Positions 1-7,900 are shown, numbered from the stretch's first letter. The stretch is 16,404 nucleotides of DNA from Candidatus Hydrogenedentes bacterium UBA2224 (GCA_002348185.1 DDYW01000145.1:1-16404), one strand, 5' to 3'. Notes: generated from the letters alone by a model not told the origin. Translations and numbers: made by a program.

Positions 1-2
1 AG

Positions 3-452
3 GCCCGCGTGGAAGACGCTCTCAATGCCACCCGCGCCGCGGTTGAAGAGGGCATCGTGCCGGGCGGCGGCGTGGCCCTGGTGCGCTGCATTGACGCCGT
101 CGAGAAGATGAAGCTCGACGACGAAGACGAGGCGACCGGCGTGAAAATCATCGTGCGTGCGCTGGAAGAGCCCCTGCGTCAGTTGGCGGTCAACGCCGGC
201 GACGAAGGCGCGACGGTGGTGCAGGAAGTGAAGTCGAAGAAGGGCGCCATCGGCTACAACGCCGAGACCGGCGCATTTGAAGACCTGCTGAAAGCGGGCG
301 TGATCGACCCGACCAAGGTCACGCGCACGGCCCTGCAGAACGCGTCGAGCGTGGCCAGCCTGCTGCTGACCACCGAAGTGCTGATCGCCGAGATTCCCGA
401 GCCCGAGAAGGCTCCGGCCGGCGGTCCCGGCGGCGGCGGCGACATGTATTAA
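3..452 (+). CDS. groEL: Chaperonin GroEL (HSP60), C-terminal part, truncated by the window edge
   Basis: This is the last ~149 residues of the 60 kDa chaperonin, which forms the double-ring ATP-dependent folding chamber in the cytoplasm. The frame is open from the first bases, so the 5' part lies outside the window; a GTG at 9 is an internal Val codon, not a start. Recognisable GroEL segments are RVEDALNATRAAVEEGIVPGG near the left edge (equatorial domain), the GDEG segment, and a DPTKVTRTALQNASSVASLL stretch. The C-terminus is a glycine-rich tail ending GGGGDMY, in place of the common GGM repeats. A strong terminator follows directly, so groEL ends its transcription unit here. Identity is close to certain. 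Confidence 0.97.
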   Translation, partial: ARVEDALNATRAAVEEGIVPGGGVALVRCIDAVEKMKLDDEDEATGVKIIVRALEEPLRQLAVNAGDEGATVVQEVKSKKGAIGYNAETGAFEDLLKAGVIDPTKVTRTALQNASSVASLLLTTEVLIAEIPEPEKAPAGGPGGGGDMY

Positions 453-481
453 GCCGTCCGCATCGTTTGTACGTATCAAGG

Positions 482-516
482 CCCCCGCTCCGGCATCTGC
501 CGGGGCGGGGGTTTTT
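482..516 (+). terminator. Intrinsic terminator of groEL
   Basis: A 13-bp stem (482-494 with 499-511, one T-G wobble at 489/504) with a 4-base loop ATCT is followed at once by five T residues (512-516). It lies 29 bases after the groEL stop. The U-tract exists only on the plus strand, so it should end groEL transcripts. It sits just beyond the 3' end of the convergent minus-strand gene, but has no T-run in that direction. Confidence 0.93.
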
Positions 517-536
517 GTGTGGTGCGCGGCGCGGTC

Positions 537-3029
537 CTATTCGGTGAGGAGGAGCACCGCGGCGTCGTCAAAGACCACGGCCTGTTCGCCGCGTTGCCCT
601 TCGGCGCTGAGCATAAAGACCAGACGTGCGGCGCCCTCCGGCACATCCGGCACAGTGGCAACGACGCTCAAGCGCTCCCAGCGGCCGCCCCGGACGGTCA
701 GGGCGGTTCGGGGTTCGGAATCACCGTCGGGATGCCAGGCGCCGTCGCCGGTCTGCCACCGGACGCCCAGGGCGGCGGCGGTGGTGGCGCCGGGGGTATC
801 GCAGGACGCCCACACCGAGCAGAGGTATTTTTGACCGGGGGCCACGGGCACGTGTTGCATGTAGCAGGCGCCATCCGCGTTGGCGATGGCGGCGGCGCCG
901 GAACCGTCGCGGCCTTTCTCCGCGCCCCGGACAAACCGGGCGGCGCCGGTCCGGCTCCAGGACGACCAGTCCCCGGGCAGGGGGTCGGATGCGGCCCATT
1001 CCTGGAACCCGGGGTTCTTGAGCAGGTTCGGGGCCTCGCCGCGAAGTTCCACGAGCCAGCCGGCGGCCTGTTCGGCGAGCGGATTGGCACCGCCGGCCGC
1101 GATGCGCGCGACCGTAGCCGCGGCGGTCTCGGGCGCGTGCTCGTGGAGGACCGTGAGGGCCTGTCCGAGGCAGGCGCTGGCGGGCGCCTCCACCTCGCTG
1201 ATCTGGTTGACGACGAAATAGTTGTGCTGCTTGAGGCCGCGCAGGCTGTCGCCGAGGAGGTCGTCGCGTTCGAGCGCGGCGGCCCAGAACAGCTCGCGTT
1301 CCCGGCTGAGCGCGACGAGGCGTTCGAGCCGGTCGAGGGCGGCCTGGGCCTGTTCGGCGGTCGAGATCTCCTCGCGGGCCATCGTTCGGGCCCAGGAGCC
1401 CGCGCGGATGATGTAGCCGGCGTATTGCAGCGACGCCCCGACGATCTCGATGCGCGCACGGGCTTCAGGCGTACCGGCCTCGGCGAGGGCCTGGCTGATG
1501 AGGGCTTCGGCCTGATCGAGGGCCTCCTCGGAGATCGCGAGAGAATGGGTAAGGAGGTGGCGGTGTCCCCACCGGGCGAGTTCGAGCCGCTCCGGGCGCG
1601 GTTCCATGTACGATTGCTCGAGCGTGGCGTAGCAGGCCTTCATGGTGGCGGCGGCCTCCCCGAACATGCGGGCATAGAACTCATCGAGGAGGGCGTCCGG
1701 GTCCAGACCGGTATCCCATTGCATGCGGGCCATCATGTACATCATGGGGGCGACGTTGGGGAGGATGGTATAGCACTCGTTGTAGACCGCCTCGAACCCG
1801 AGGCTCTGGTCGAGTTTCATGCCTTCCGCCATGGCATGGGGGAAGACACGGGGGGTCAGGAAGCCCAGCCCGATGTACCCGTAGCGGCTCATGTGGCTGC
1901 AACGCTCGCGCCAGGCGCGGGTCAGGGCCATGTCGTCCGTGCGCTGTCCGGGACGCCACCACTCGCCGACGCGCTGGGTCATACTGATAAAGACGTTGGG
2001 CTCGAGCCGGTCCACGGTTTCGGGGAGTTCGCGGGCGATGTGGTAGCAGAGGGTGCCGACGTACTTGTCGGGATGGGTCTGGGCAAGTTCGCGGGCGACG
2101 GCGTTGACGAATTTGTAGTGGCGGTCCGAGAACCGCGTGTTCTCGTAGTCGTCGGGGCGGGCGTCCAGGGCGCGGCACGCGTCGCAGCCGCAGAGGTGGT
2201 AGATGTCGTCCATGGCGAGGGAGAATCCGTTGTGCTCGGGGTGGGCGTCGAGAAATTCGCGGGCGGCCTCGACGGTGAGCTGGACCACGTCGGGATTGCT
2301 CTCGCACGGGCGCCAGTTCCGGTAGCTCTCGGACGGGATCCAGCGTTTCCCGTCGATGAGCGGATAGTATTCGGGATGGGTTTCGGCGTACTTCGCCGGG
2401 TCGAAGACGGTGTGAAGAAAGTTCTGCATGTTGCGGAAGGGCACGGGCGGCACGCAGATGGTCTTGTTGCGGCGGTTCCACAGGCCCCAGGACGGGGCGC
2501 AGTCGTGGCCGGACCACACGCGGCAGGACCAGTCGGGGGTGACGACGCGGTTTTCGACCTCGAGCGTCAATTCTCCGGGCTGGCCGTCGGGGACGAACTC
2601 CCAGAGCGGTCCGGGCGCGAACCAGCGGACGCCCAGATCGTCCTGGATGAAGGATGACACGGCGAAACTCGTGGCGGGGGGATGGTTTCCGGTCAGGAAG
2701 AGGTTGCCGTCACACACCATAATCGCGTACGTTTCGGGATTGGCATCGGCCGGAGGGAATGCGGCGGGCGGCGTGGGGGCGCACGCGCCGATATAGATCG
2801 CGCGGCCGTCGACCGCCGCGCCGTCGTCGCGCCGCGGCAGTTCCACGCCGCAGAGAGTCTTCACATACTGCTGCAGGTCGTCGGCCGCGCCCGAAACCAG
2901 GCCGTCGGCATTGGGTTCGACGACGAGGGTCACGGCGGGGTGTCCGCCGGCGGCAAGCGGGAAGGGTTCGGCGAGCGCGGGCAGCGCGGTCATCGCGGCG
3001 GCAAGAGCAAGGCAGACAAAGAAACGCAT
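537..3029 (-). CDS. Exported DUF4838 domain protein with C-terminal carbohydrate-binding-like domain
   Basis: The protein has 830 residues and a Sec-type signal peptide (residues 1-20, ending ALPALA before E21), so it is predicted to be exported. Residues ~30-130 resemble the N-terminal alpha/beta domain that precedes catalytic barrels in alpha-glucuronidases and GH20-like enzymes. The middle (~170-480) matches the DUF4838 type by eye, with MDDIYHLCGCDACRALD containing a Cys280-x-Cys282-x2-Cys285 cluster. A helical stretch follows. From residue 668 (NLLKNPGF) to the end it reads like a CBM4/9-type jelly-roll that binds glycans. DUF4838 proteins are found mostly in polysaccharide degraders, but their reaction is not established, so no substrate is assigned. 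The ATG is preceded by AAAGGGGG, a good ribosome binding site. It lies 136 bases downstream of another minus-strand gene for an exported protein. Confidence 0.85.
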   Translation of the reverse strand: MRFFVCLALAAAMTALPALAEPFPLAAGGHPAVTLVVEPNADGLVSGAADDLQQYVKTLCGVELPRRDDGAAVDGRAIYIGACAPTPPAAFPPADANPETYAIMVCDGNLFLTGNHPPATSFAVSSFIQDDLGVRWFAPGPLWEFVPDGQPGELTLEVENRVVTPDWSCRVWSGHDCAPSWGLWNRRNKTICVPPVPFRNMQNFLHTVFDPAKYAETHPEYYPLIDGKRWIPSESYRNWRPCESNPDVVQLTVEAAREFLDAHPEHNGFSLAMDDIYHLCGCDACRALDARPDDYENTRFSDRHYKFVNAVARELAQTHPDKYVGTLCYHIARELPETVDRLEPNVFISMTQRVGEWWRPGQRTDDMALTRAWRERCSHMSRYGYIGLGFLTPRVFPHAMAEGMKLDQSLGFEAVYNECYTILPNVAPMMYMMARMQWDTGLDPDALLDEFYARMFGEAAATMKACYATLEQSYMEPRPERLELARWGHRHLLTHSLAISEEALDQAEALISQALAEAGTPEARARIEIVGASLQYAGYIIRAGSWARTMAREEISTAEQAQAALDRLERLVALSRERELFWAAALERDDLLGDSLRGLKQHNYFVVNQISEVEAPASACLGQALTVLHEHAPETAAATVARIAAGGANPLAEQAAGWLVELRGEAPNLLKNPGFQEWAASDPLPGDWSSWSRTGAARFVRGAEKGRDGSGAAAIANADGACYMQHVPVAPGQKYLCSVWASCDTPGATTAAALGVRWQTGDGAWHPDGDSEPRTALTVRGGRWERLSVVATVPDVPEGAARLVFMLSAEGQRGEQAVVFDDAAVLLLTE

Positions 3030-3151
3030 CAGAAGCCCCCTTTCGGTTTGCTTCAGGTTCCGTTCAGTTTGTCACGGGACTGAGGCCTTCCTCGAGCCCG
3101 CTCGTCCGAACATCGCACGAGTTCGCGAAGCTGCCGCGTCTGCGCTCGCCG

Positions 3152-3165
3152 CGTGGCGCGCCACG
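3152..3165. other. Perfect 14-bp palindrome next to a stop codon
   Basis: The sequence CGTGGCGCGCCACG is its own reverse complement. On the minus strand it begins directly after the TGA of the propeller/phosphoesterase gene (3166-3168). As RNA it could form a 5-bp stem with a CGCG loop. No T-run follows, so it is not a convincing terminator. Its role is unknown. Confidence 0.4.
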
Positions 3166-5622
3166 TCATTCCCGGATGCTGGCGGTATTGAAGCGGTGCA
3201 CAGGGACCGGCATCTCGGAGTCAGGACCTTTCACGCTCTTCCAGACGATCTCGTTGAGCTCGAACATCGGGGTGCGATCGTAATCGGAAAAGTCCATCTT
3301 CATGGAGTCCTCCGCGCCCCAGGCCGTTTTCGTGTTGACCTCCTGCAGGTCGATGTTGGGTTCGATGTGGTTGAACGGGGTCAGGTCGGGCGTGTCGGTA
3401 AAGCAGGCAAACATGGCGTTTGCCGCGGCGTCGTACTGGCTCATGGGCTGCAGACCGAGGATGAGCTCCATGGTGCGCAGCATCGAACAGGTGGTGTAGA
3501 AGGTGCTGTCGACGGCGCCGCGCTTGATGTAGGGACTGATGACGTAGCCGGTGGTGCGGCGCGCATCCACGTGATCGGCGCCGTCCTGGGCGTCGTCTTC
3601 TATAACGAAGAAGGCGATCTCCGGCCAGTACTTGCTGTGGCTGACGCGTTCGAGGATCAGACCGAAGGCGTAATCATTGCTGGCAACGGAGGCGCGCGGT
3701 GTGGGACCGCCGGGCCGGGTGCCCTTGGTATGGTCCTCGGGGAGGCCCATGACGATATAGTTGGGCAGGCGTTTCGCGGGATCGGGATTGTCGTAGTTTT
3801 TCTCGTACTCGTCGAATTCGCGAATGAACTCGGCGGCGTTGTCGTAATCGCGCGCGCCCCAGTTGAGGTAATTGGGGGCGACATGACCCTGAAGCGAGGT
3901 GAGGCGGGCGTCCGCGGGTTCCATGATTCCGCCGTCGCTGACGCGCCGCGCGAATTCACCGTAACTGCGGTAGGTGAGGCCTTTGCGGGCGCATTGGTCC
4001 CAGAGGTAGCCGGCGCCGGGGATGACGGCCGGCGACCGGGGAGAATCGCTTTTTCCGCCGTAGCTCGCGGGCCAGGATTTTTCGGTGAAATCGGTGGCGT
4101 AGGCCGCATTGGACCACTGGTGGCCGTCCACGCTGACTTCGGCGTCGCAGTAAAGGTTGTCGAGGAGCACGAAGGTCTCGACGATGGCGTGCTGGTTCGG
4201 GGTGACCTCGCGGCCGAAGATGGTGATGCGGGGGTCGCCGTTGCCCTGGGGAAGATCGCCGAGCACCTGGTCGTAGGTCCGGTTTTCCTTGATGATATAG
4301 ATCACGTGCTTGATGTGTTTTGAGGCCTGGCCGACCTCGCGGGGGATGACGGTCTGTTGCGTCTCGGGGCGGGCCGTGGCGAGAAGTTCGTCGTTGTAGG
4401 GGCAGTTGGCGTAGGCCTGCCGGGTAAGTTTGCGCAGATTGCGGCGGTGGCGGGGGACATCGATGATGCTGATGGCGCCGCGCATGAGCGTCTTGGTGGT
4501 GCCCTGGGCGCCTTCGCCCGCCGGCAGGGGGCTGTGCGGACCGCGCGGGTTGGCCGACGAATGCCCCACGCCCTTGCCATTGCCAACGTAGAGGGTCTCG
4601 CCATCCGCGCTGACGGCTACGGACGACGGATACCATCCCACGGGGAGGAATCCGAGCACGGTCGACTCTCCGGGTTCCTCGACGCTGACGACGCAAACGT
4701 TGTTGTTGTCGGCGTTGGCAATGTACAGGATGTTCTGGGTGGGATCGAGGGCGAGCGCGTTGGGCGTCGAGCCTTCCGGCGCCTGGGGATACAGCGAGGT
4801 GACGATGGTCTCGGTCGGGCGGCCTCTTTCCAGATCGATGACCGTCACCGCGTTGTCGTTGGCGCAGCACACAAAGAGGCGGCCGTCTCGGGCGAGGGCG
4901 AGGTCGTTGGGATTGTCGCCCACGGCGATGGTTCGAACGACGGCGCCGGCCTCCGTATCGATGACGGAGACGCTGTCGCTGCCCCAGTTCGAGACATACA
5001 GCGTGGCGCCGTCGGGCGTGAGGGCCAGTTCGTAAGGGTTCAGCTCCGTCGGGATGCGGTTGATGACGGCGCCGGTGGCGGTGTCGAACACGACAATGTA
5101 GCTGTTGGTGCGATTCGCGGCATACAGGAGGTTCTTGGACGGGTGGTGGACCAGACCCGACCAGAAGATGCGGCCGGGGTCAATGTCCTCGGTAAAGGTG
5201 GCGATGGGTTCGTCGGTGAGCCGTCCGTCCTGGTAGCCAAAAACATAGATGGGGGCGCGGATGCCCTTGGATGATTTATTGTTGCCGCCGGACACGTAGA
5301 GGGTGGCGCCGTTGGGGCTCCACGCCAGGCCCACCCACGCGGTGGGCAGGTTGATCGTTTGCGCGGCCTCGCCGGTAGCCGTGTCGATGACCACAAGGCC
5401 GTGCGCGTTGTATCCGCCGTGCACGGCGACGGCGGCCTTGCCGTCGGGGGCCAGTTCGATGTTCAGAAGAAGGTCGCTGGTTTCGATGGCCTTGCCCACG
5501 GGGGTGATGCGCCATCGATTGGGCAGAAGGTAGCCTTTGCCGGAGGGACCGGGCAATTCGCCCGCGGTGGCGAGACTGGCCAGGGACAGAACAACGGTCA
5601 GGGAGGCAAGGAGAGATTTCAT
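3166..5622 (-). CDS. Exported YncE-like beta-propeller / alkaline phosphatase-superfamily phosphoesterase fusion
   Basis: The protein has 818 residues. The start at 5622 is preferred over the upstream in-frame ATG at 5697 because GAGGTG lies 5 bases before it and it opens a clean signal peptide (residues 1-20, ending LATA). Residues ~40-400 hold several YVTN/YncE-type propeller repeats (LYVSGGN, TLYVSNWGSDSVSVIDTE, NDLALARDG, LYIANADNNN, LYVGNGKG). From ~residue 437 a phosphoesterase domain begins with KHVIYIIKENRTYDQVLGD. In PF04185-type enzymes the E-N-R-S/T segment carries the nucleophile, here Thr449. Residues ~675-700 contain the metal-site region EDDAQDGADHVDARRTTG. Proteins of this architecture are usually annotated as bifunctional YncE/alkaline phosphatase family; the substrate is unknown. 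Length is normal for the fusion. See findings for an Arg at residue 688. Confidence 0.9.
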   Translation of the reverse strand: MKSLLASLTVVLSLASLATAGELPGPSGKGYLLPNRWRITPVGKAIETSDLLLNIELAPDGKAAVAVHGGYNAHGLVVIDTATGEAAQTINLPTAWVGLAWSPNGATLYVSGGNNKSSKGIRAPIYVFGYQDGRLTDEPIATFTEDIDPGRIFWSGLVHHPSKNLLYAANRTNSYIVVFDTATGAVINRIPTELNPYELALTPDGATLYVSNWGSDSVSVIDTEAGAVVRTIAVGDNPNDLALARDGRLFVCCANDNAVTVIDLERGRPTETIVTSLYPQAPEGSTPNALALDPTQNILYIANADNNNVCVVSVEEPGESTVLGFLPVGWYPSSVAVSADGETLYVGNGKGVGHSSANPRGPHSPLPAGEGAQGTTKTLMRGAISIIDVPRHRRNLRKLTRQAYANCPYNDELLATARPETQQTVIPREVGQASKHIKHVIYIIKENRTYDQVLGDLPQGNGDPRITIFGREVTPNQHAIVETFVLLDNLYCDAEVSVDGHQWSNAAYATDFTEKSWPASYGGKSDSPRSPAVIPGAGYLWDQCARKGLTYRSYGEFARRVSDGGIMEPADARLTSLQGHVAPNYLNWGARDYDNAAEFIREFDEYEKNYDNPDPAKRLPNYIVMGLPEDHTKGTRPGGPTPRASVASNDYAFGLILERVSHSKYWPEIAFFVIEDDAQDGADHVDARRTTGYVISPYIKRGAVDSTFYTTCSMLRTMELILGLQPMSQYDAAANAMFACFTDTPDLTPFNHIEPNIDLQEVNTKTAWGAEDSMKMDFSDYDRTPMFELNEIVWKSVKGPDSEMPVPVHRFNTASIRE

Positions 5623-5627
5623 GGCTG

Positions 5628-5633
5628 CACCTC
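5628..5633 (-). promoter_or_regulatory. Ribosome binding site deciding the start at 5622
   Basis: GAGGTG on the minus strand lies 5 bases before the ATG at 5622-5620. The farther upstream in-frame ATG (5697) would add 25 residues ahead of an otherwise standard signal peptide. Confidence 0.7.
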
Positions 5634-6018
5634 GGTAGTGATGACCCCCGGTTTCCGCTACATGACGCATAATCCCCAAGATCCGCGTGGAGATCAAATT
5701 CTTCAGACACGCCTGCGGGCTCGGCCTCCTCGCCGGCCGGTCGCATCTTCATGGTGCACGAGTGAGGCGAAGCGCTTATGATGCGTTGGCCCGGGGGCTC
5801 TCCACACGGGGATGCAGCATTCCTCCGCACGTTGGCGATTCCTGCGAGGTTATGGGGCGACTACTCCGGGAAAATGACATCAGGCAGGTCCATAGATCTT
5901 CATGTATGACAATCTTTTGATCCGCGGGGGTGGGGTATGCCACGCCCTTCCGCAGTGCGGCGGCTGCAAGGTGAGGGTACGGACTGCGTTGACGCTGGAA
6001 ACCTGCGGCGCAAGGAGA

Positions 6019-6023
6019 GGAGG
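6019..6023 (+). promoter_or_regulatory. Ribosome binding site deciding the start at 6031
   Basis: GGAGG lies 7 bases before the ATG, inside the purine-rich run AAGGAGAGGAGGGG. It selects the start that begins the signal peptide rather than the in-frame ATG at 5902. Confidence 0.8.
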
Positions 6024-6030
6024 GGCTGCC

Positions 6031-6699
6031 ATGCGTGCATTTCCGTTGCTGATTCTGACCGGGATGATTGGGGCGGTGCTGTGGTGCGGCATACCCGCTC
6101 AGGCCGATACCATTTATGACAATGGCGTCCTCCTGGCGGAAGTGGACAGCCGCGTCTACAGCGACTTTGACTTTCCTCAGCAAGTGGCCGATTCATTTAT
6201 TCTGGGGACCGGTTTCACAACGATAACGGACATCCACTGGTGGGGCTGCTATGGGACCATAACGCCCGAAGACGACGATTTCACGATTCGCATCTTCGAG
6301 AACGATGTGGATCGGCCCGGGGCAACTCCCCTCATCGAAATAACCCCGAGTGATGTCCTGCGTGAGCCTACGGGACTCGTACAGGGAGGCGGGCCCAGCT
6401 ACTTCTATTCGCTGTACGTGAGTCCCATCGTGTTGTCCGCGGACACTGCGTACTGGCTGTCCATCGTCAACGACACGAGCATCGCCGGGGCCGAGGTTGC
6501 ATGGGGTTGGCTACAGGATTCCGACTCCGGCTTACTTTCATGGCGTCCCGAGGACGGCGACTCGTGGCGTGTTGCCGACGGCAGCACCGCGTTCTATCTG
6601 ACGAACGACGAAATCGTTCCTGAACCATCGACGATGGTCCTGTTGGCTCTTGGCATCGCGGGGTTCGCGGGCCGCTTTGTTCGCCGTGCGCGCGGCTGA
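6031..6699 (+). CDS. PEP-CTERM sorting domain protein
   Basis: The protein has 222 residues: a signal peptide (1-25, ending IPAQA), a mainly beta-strand region (~30-190) and a C-terminal sorting signal. That signal begins at residue 196 with VPEPSTMVLLALGIAGFAG and ends in the basic tail RFVRRARG. The VPEP motif, hydrophobic helix and Arg-rich end are the exosortase substrate signature, so the protein should pass to the outer surface or matrix after cleavage. The body has features such as ITDIHWWGCYG, DDFTIRIFEND and TAYWLSIVND, as in small secreted proteins of this kind; no enzymatic motif is visible. Exosortase is not encoded in the window. The gene is convergent with the sialidase-like gene, with 21 bases between stops. 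The function of the body is unknown. Confidence 0.88.
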   Translation: MRAFPLLILTGMIGAVLWCGIPAQADTIYDNGVLLAEVDSRVYSDFDFPQQVADSFILGTGFTTITDIHWWGCYGTITPEDDDFTIRIFENDVDRPGATPLIEITPSDVLREPTGLVQGGGPSYFYSLYVSPIVLSADTAYWLSIVNDTSIAGAEVAWGWLQDSDSGLLSWRPEDGDSWRVADGSTAFYLTNDEIVPEPSTMVLLALGIAGFAGRFVRRARG

Positions 6700-6720
6700 G
6701 GCGAGGACGTTTCCGCTGGG

Positions 6721-7752
6721 CTATTTGATTCGTATCTTCGCGAGGTAGATGCTCGTTTTCCCCTCGTGGGAGGAGTAGTAGCTCATCCAAAGCAGCCCCT
6801 CGTGCCAGACGAATCCGGGGTAACTGGTATCGCCGCCGCTGGGCAGCGTCAACACGGGCTCGTAGGTCTGTGGGCCGAAGCGGGCCAGGACGGTCGCGGG
6901 ACCTCCGGGGTGGAAGCGTCCGCCGGCCCACATGGACCCGTCGGGCAGGATGATGAAATTCGGCCCGCCGATGCGGTAGCCGGTCTCGTGCCAGGACCAG
7001 TCGGTGTACGGCGGTTTCGCGGTGCCGATCCAGCAATGGGCGTCGCCCCCTTCGCGGCGGACGAGCGCGACCAGGGTGTCGTCGTCCGTGAACCGCACGG
7101 TGGTCTCGTTGGGTTTGCCGGGTACGGCGGGCTGGCACACGGGCGTGTAATGCACGCCGTCGTCGGAGGCGTAGAGGGTGAGCTGCCACTCGTCCGTGGT
7201 GGCTTCGGCGCCGTCCTGGGGGATGGGGGCGCGGGAGAATCCGTAGGCTTTGCCTTGGTGCCAGGTGACCCGCCAGAGCCAGTCGCCCTCTTCGCAGACG
7301 GGGGTGAAGGGTTCCCAGGTATGGCCGTCCGCGCTGAACGCGACGCGGGGCCGGCGGGTGATGAACTCCTTTCCTTCGTAAACAGACCCCCCCGCGAGCA
7401 GCATGAGATGCCCGTCGGGGGTGATCGAGAGCTTGGGGTCGCGCAGGTCAACGCCTGCCTCGGTCAACAGGGCGGCGGATTCCCAGACGACGCCGTCGGT
7501 GGACGTGATGAGGCGGAGCGTGCCGTCTTTACCGTAAACATGCCCCTCGCCCTCGCGAAACGAGCAGAACCACTTGTCCTGGAACCGGATCAGGTCCGTG
7601 AATGCGTTGTGATTTCCCTGGTCCCAGATCTTCGAGACTGATACGAGTTCCACGGGCGACGTTTCGTCGCCGGCCTGAGCGGAGCCTGCGCACACGGCGG
7701 TGAACAACAGCATTGCCGGGACGATGGGACTCAAGCGGACGCGTTTCTGCAT
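6721..7752 (-). CDS. Exported sialidase-like (BNR/Asp-box) beta-propeller protein
   Basis: The protein has 343 residues. The start at 7752 is chosen because it opens a signal peptide (1-27, ending AGSAQA) with AGGGG 8 bases upstream; the open frame extends to 8031 but would run under the divergent sulfatase gene. Three Asp-box-like turns are visible: Ser84-Thr-Asp86-Gly...Trp90, Ser140-Ala-Asp142-Gly...Trp146 and Ser196-Asp-Asp198-Gly...Tyr202. The segment HNAFTDLIRFQDKWFCSFRE is typical of exo-alpha-sialidase-annotated proteins in polysaccharide-degrading bacteria. Sialidases release terminal sialic acid, but the catalytic Arg triad, Tyr/Glu pair and Asp cannot be assigned confidently by eye. 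The protein could act on another glycan. It is separated from the divergent sulfatase by 148 bases. Confidence 0.82.
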   Translation of the reverse strand: MQKRVRLSPIVPAMLLFTAVCAGSAQAGDETSPVELVSVSKIWDQGNHNAFTDLIRFQDKWFCSFREGEGHVYGKDGTLRLITSTDGVVWESAALLTEAGVDLRDPKLSITPDGHLMLLAGGSVYEGKEFITRRPRVAFSADGHTWEPFTPVCEEGDWLWRVTWHQGKAYGFSRAPIPQDGAEATTDEWQLTLYASDDGVHYTPVCQPAVPGKPNETTVRFTDDDTLVALVRREGGDAHCWIGTAKPPYTDWSWHETGYRIGGPNFIILPDGSMWAGGRFHPGGPATVLARFGPQTYEPVLTLPSGGDTSYPGFVWHEGLLWMSYYSSHEGKTSIYLAKIRIK

Positions 7753-7794
7753 GATGATTTCCCCTGCGCTGACACGGTTTGTCTGATCACCCGC

Positions 7795-7822
7795 AGTATA
7801 CCGGAATCCGGCGCGATGTGGC
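7795..7822 (-). promoter_or_regulatory. Candidate sigma70-type promoter for the sialidase-like gene
   Basis: On the minus strand a -10 box TATACT (7800-7795, five of six consensus bases) follows a weak -35 GCCACA (7822-7817) with a 16-base spacer. It lies 42 bases before the ATG. The -35 is poor, so this is tentative. Confidence 0.35.
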
Positions 7823-7845
7823 AGGCGGGAACCGTGTGGTAAGAT
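7818..7845 (+). promoter_or_regulatory. Candidate sigma70-type promoter for the sulfatase gene
   Basis: On the plus strand GTGGCA (7818-7823) and TAAGAT (7840-7845) are spaced by 16 bases. Each matches four of six consensus bases. The -35 overlaps that of the opposing candidate promoter. Tentative. Confidence 0.3.
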
Positions 7846-7900
7846 GGGGCGGGCGGGGTAGCGGTTCACAATATCCGGGTTTCGCGGGTGGAGGAAGAGG

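Larger units (their letters stand above)
5623..6030. other. 408-base divergent intergenic region, no gene recognised
   Basis: This stretch separates the minus-strand propeller/phosphoesterase gene from the plus-strand PEP-CTERM gene. Both must be transcribed from within or near it. Two upstream in-frame extensions (ATG 5697 minus, ATG 5902 plus) exist but lack signal peptides and good ribosome binding sites. Its middle (about 5750-5930) seems less GC-rich than the flanking genes by eye. An 8-bp palindrome AAGCGCTT sits at 5770-5777 and an ATGACA hexamer at 5874-5879, but no well-placed -10 box follows. No tRNA, terminator or recognised riboswitch was found. Confidence 0.6.

Noticed and set aside
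80..450. Any sign that groEL is a divergent or second copy
   Set aside because: Only the last quarter is visible and it appears ordinary; the tail ending differs from GGM but is not enough for a claim.
519..2657. Long plus-strand open frame (712 codons) opposite the DUF4838 gene
   Set aside because: High GC keeps antisense frames open. Its translation is Gly/Val/Arg-rich and matches no known family, while the minus strand has a signal peptide and domain motifs.
2911..4323. Plus-strand open frame (470 codons) opposite the propeller/phosphoesterase gene
   Set aside because: It spans two real genes and their gap, shows no domain motif and is explained by codon bias on the opposite strand.
4520..4560. 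Segment of the propeller/phosphoesterase reading PRGPHSPLPAGEGAQG as an inserted repeat
   Set aside because: It looks like intergenic repeat translations, but it sits in a loop that is variable in this family and keeps the frame; the evidence is too thin.
5874..5910. ATGACA at 5874 as a -35 box for the PEP-CTERM gene
   Set aside because: No reasonable -10 hexamer lies 16-18 bases downstream.
5902..6030. N-terminal extension of the PEP-CTERM protein from ATG 5902
   Set aside because: It would bury the signal peptide and lacks the strong ribosome binding site found before 6031.
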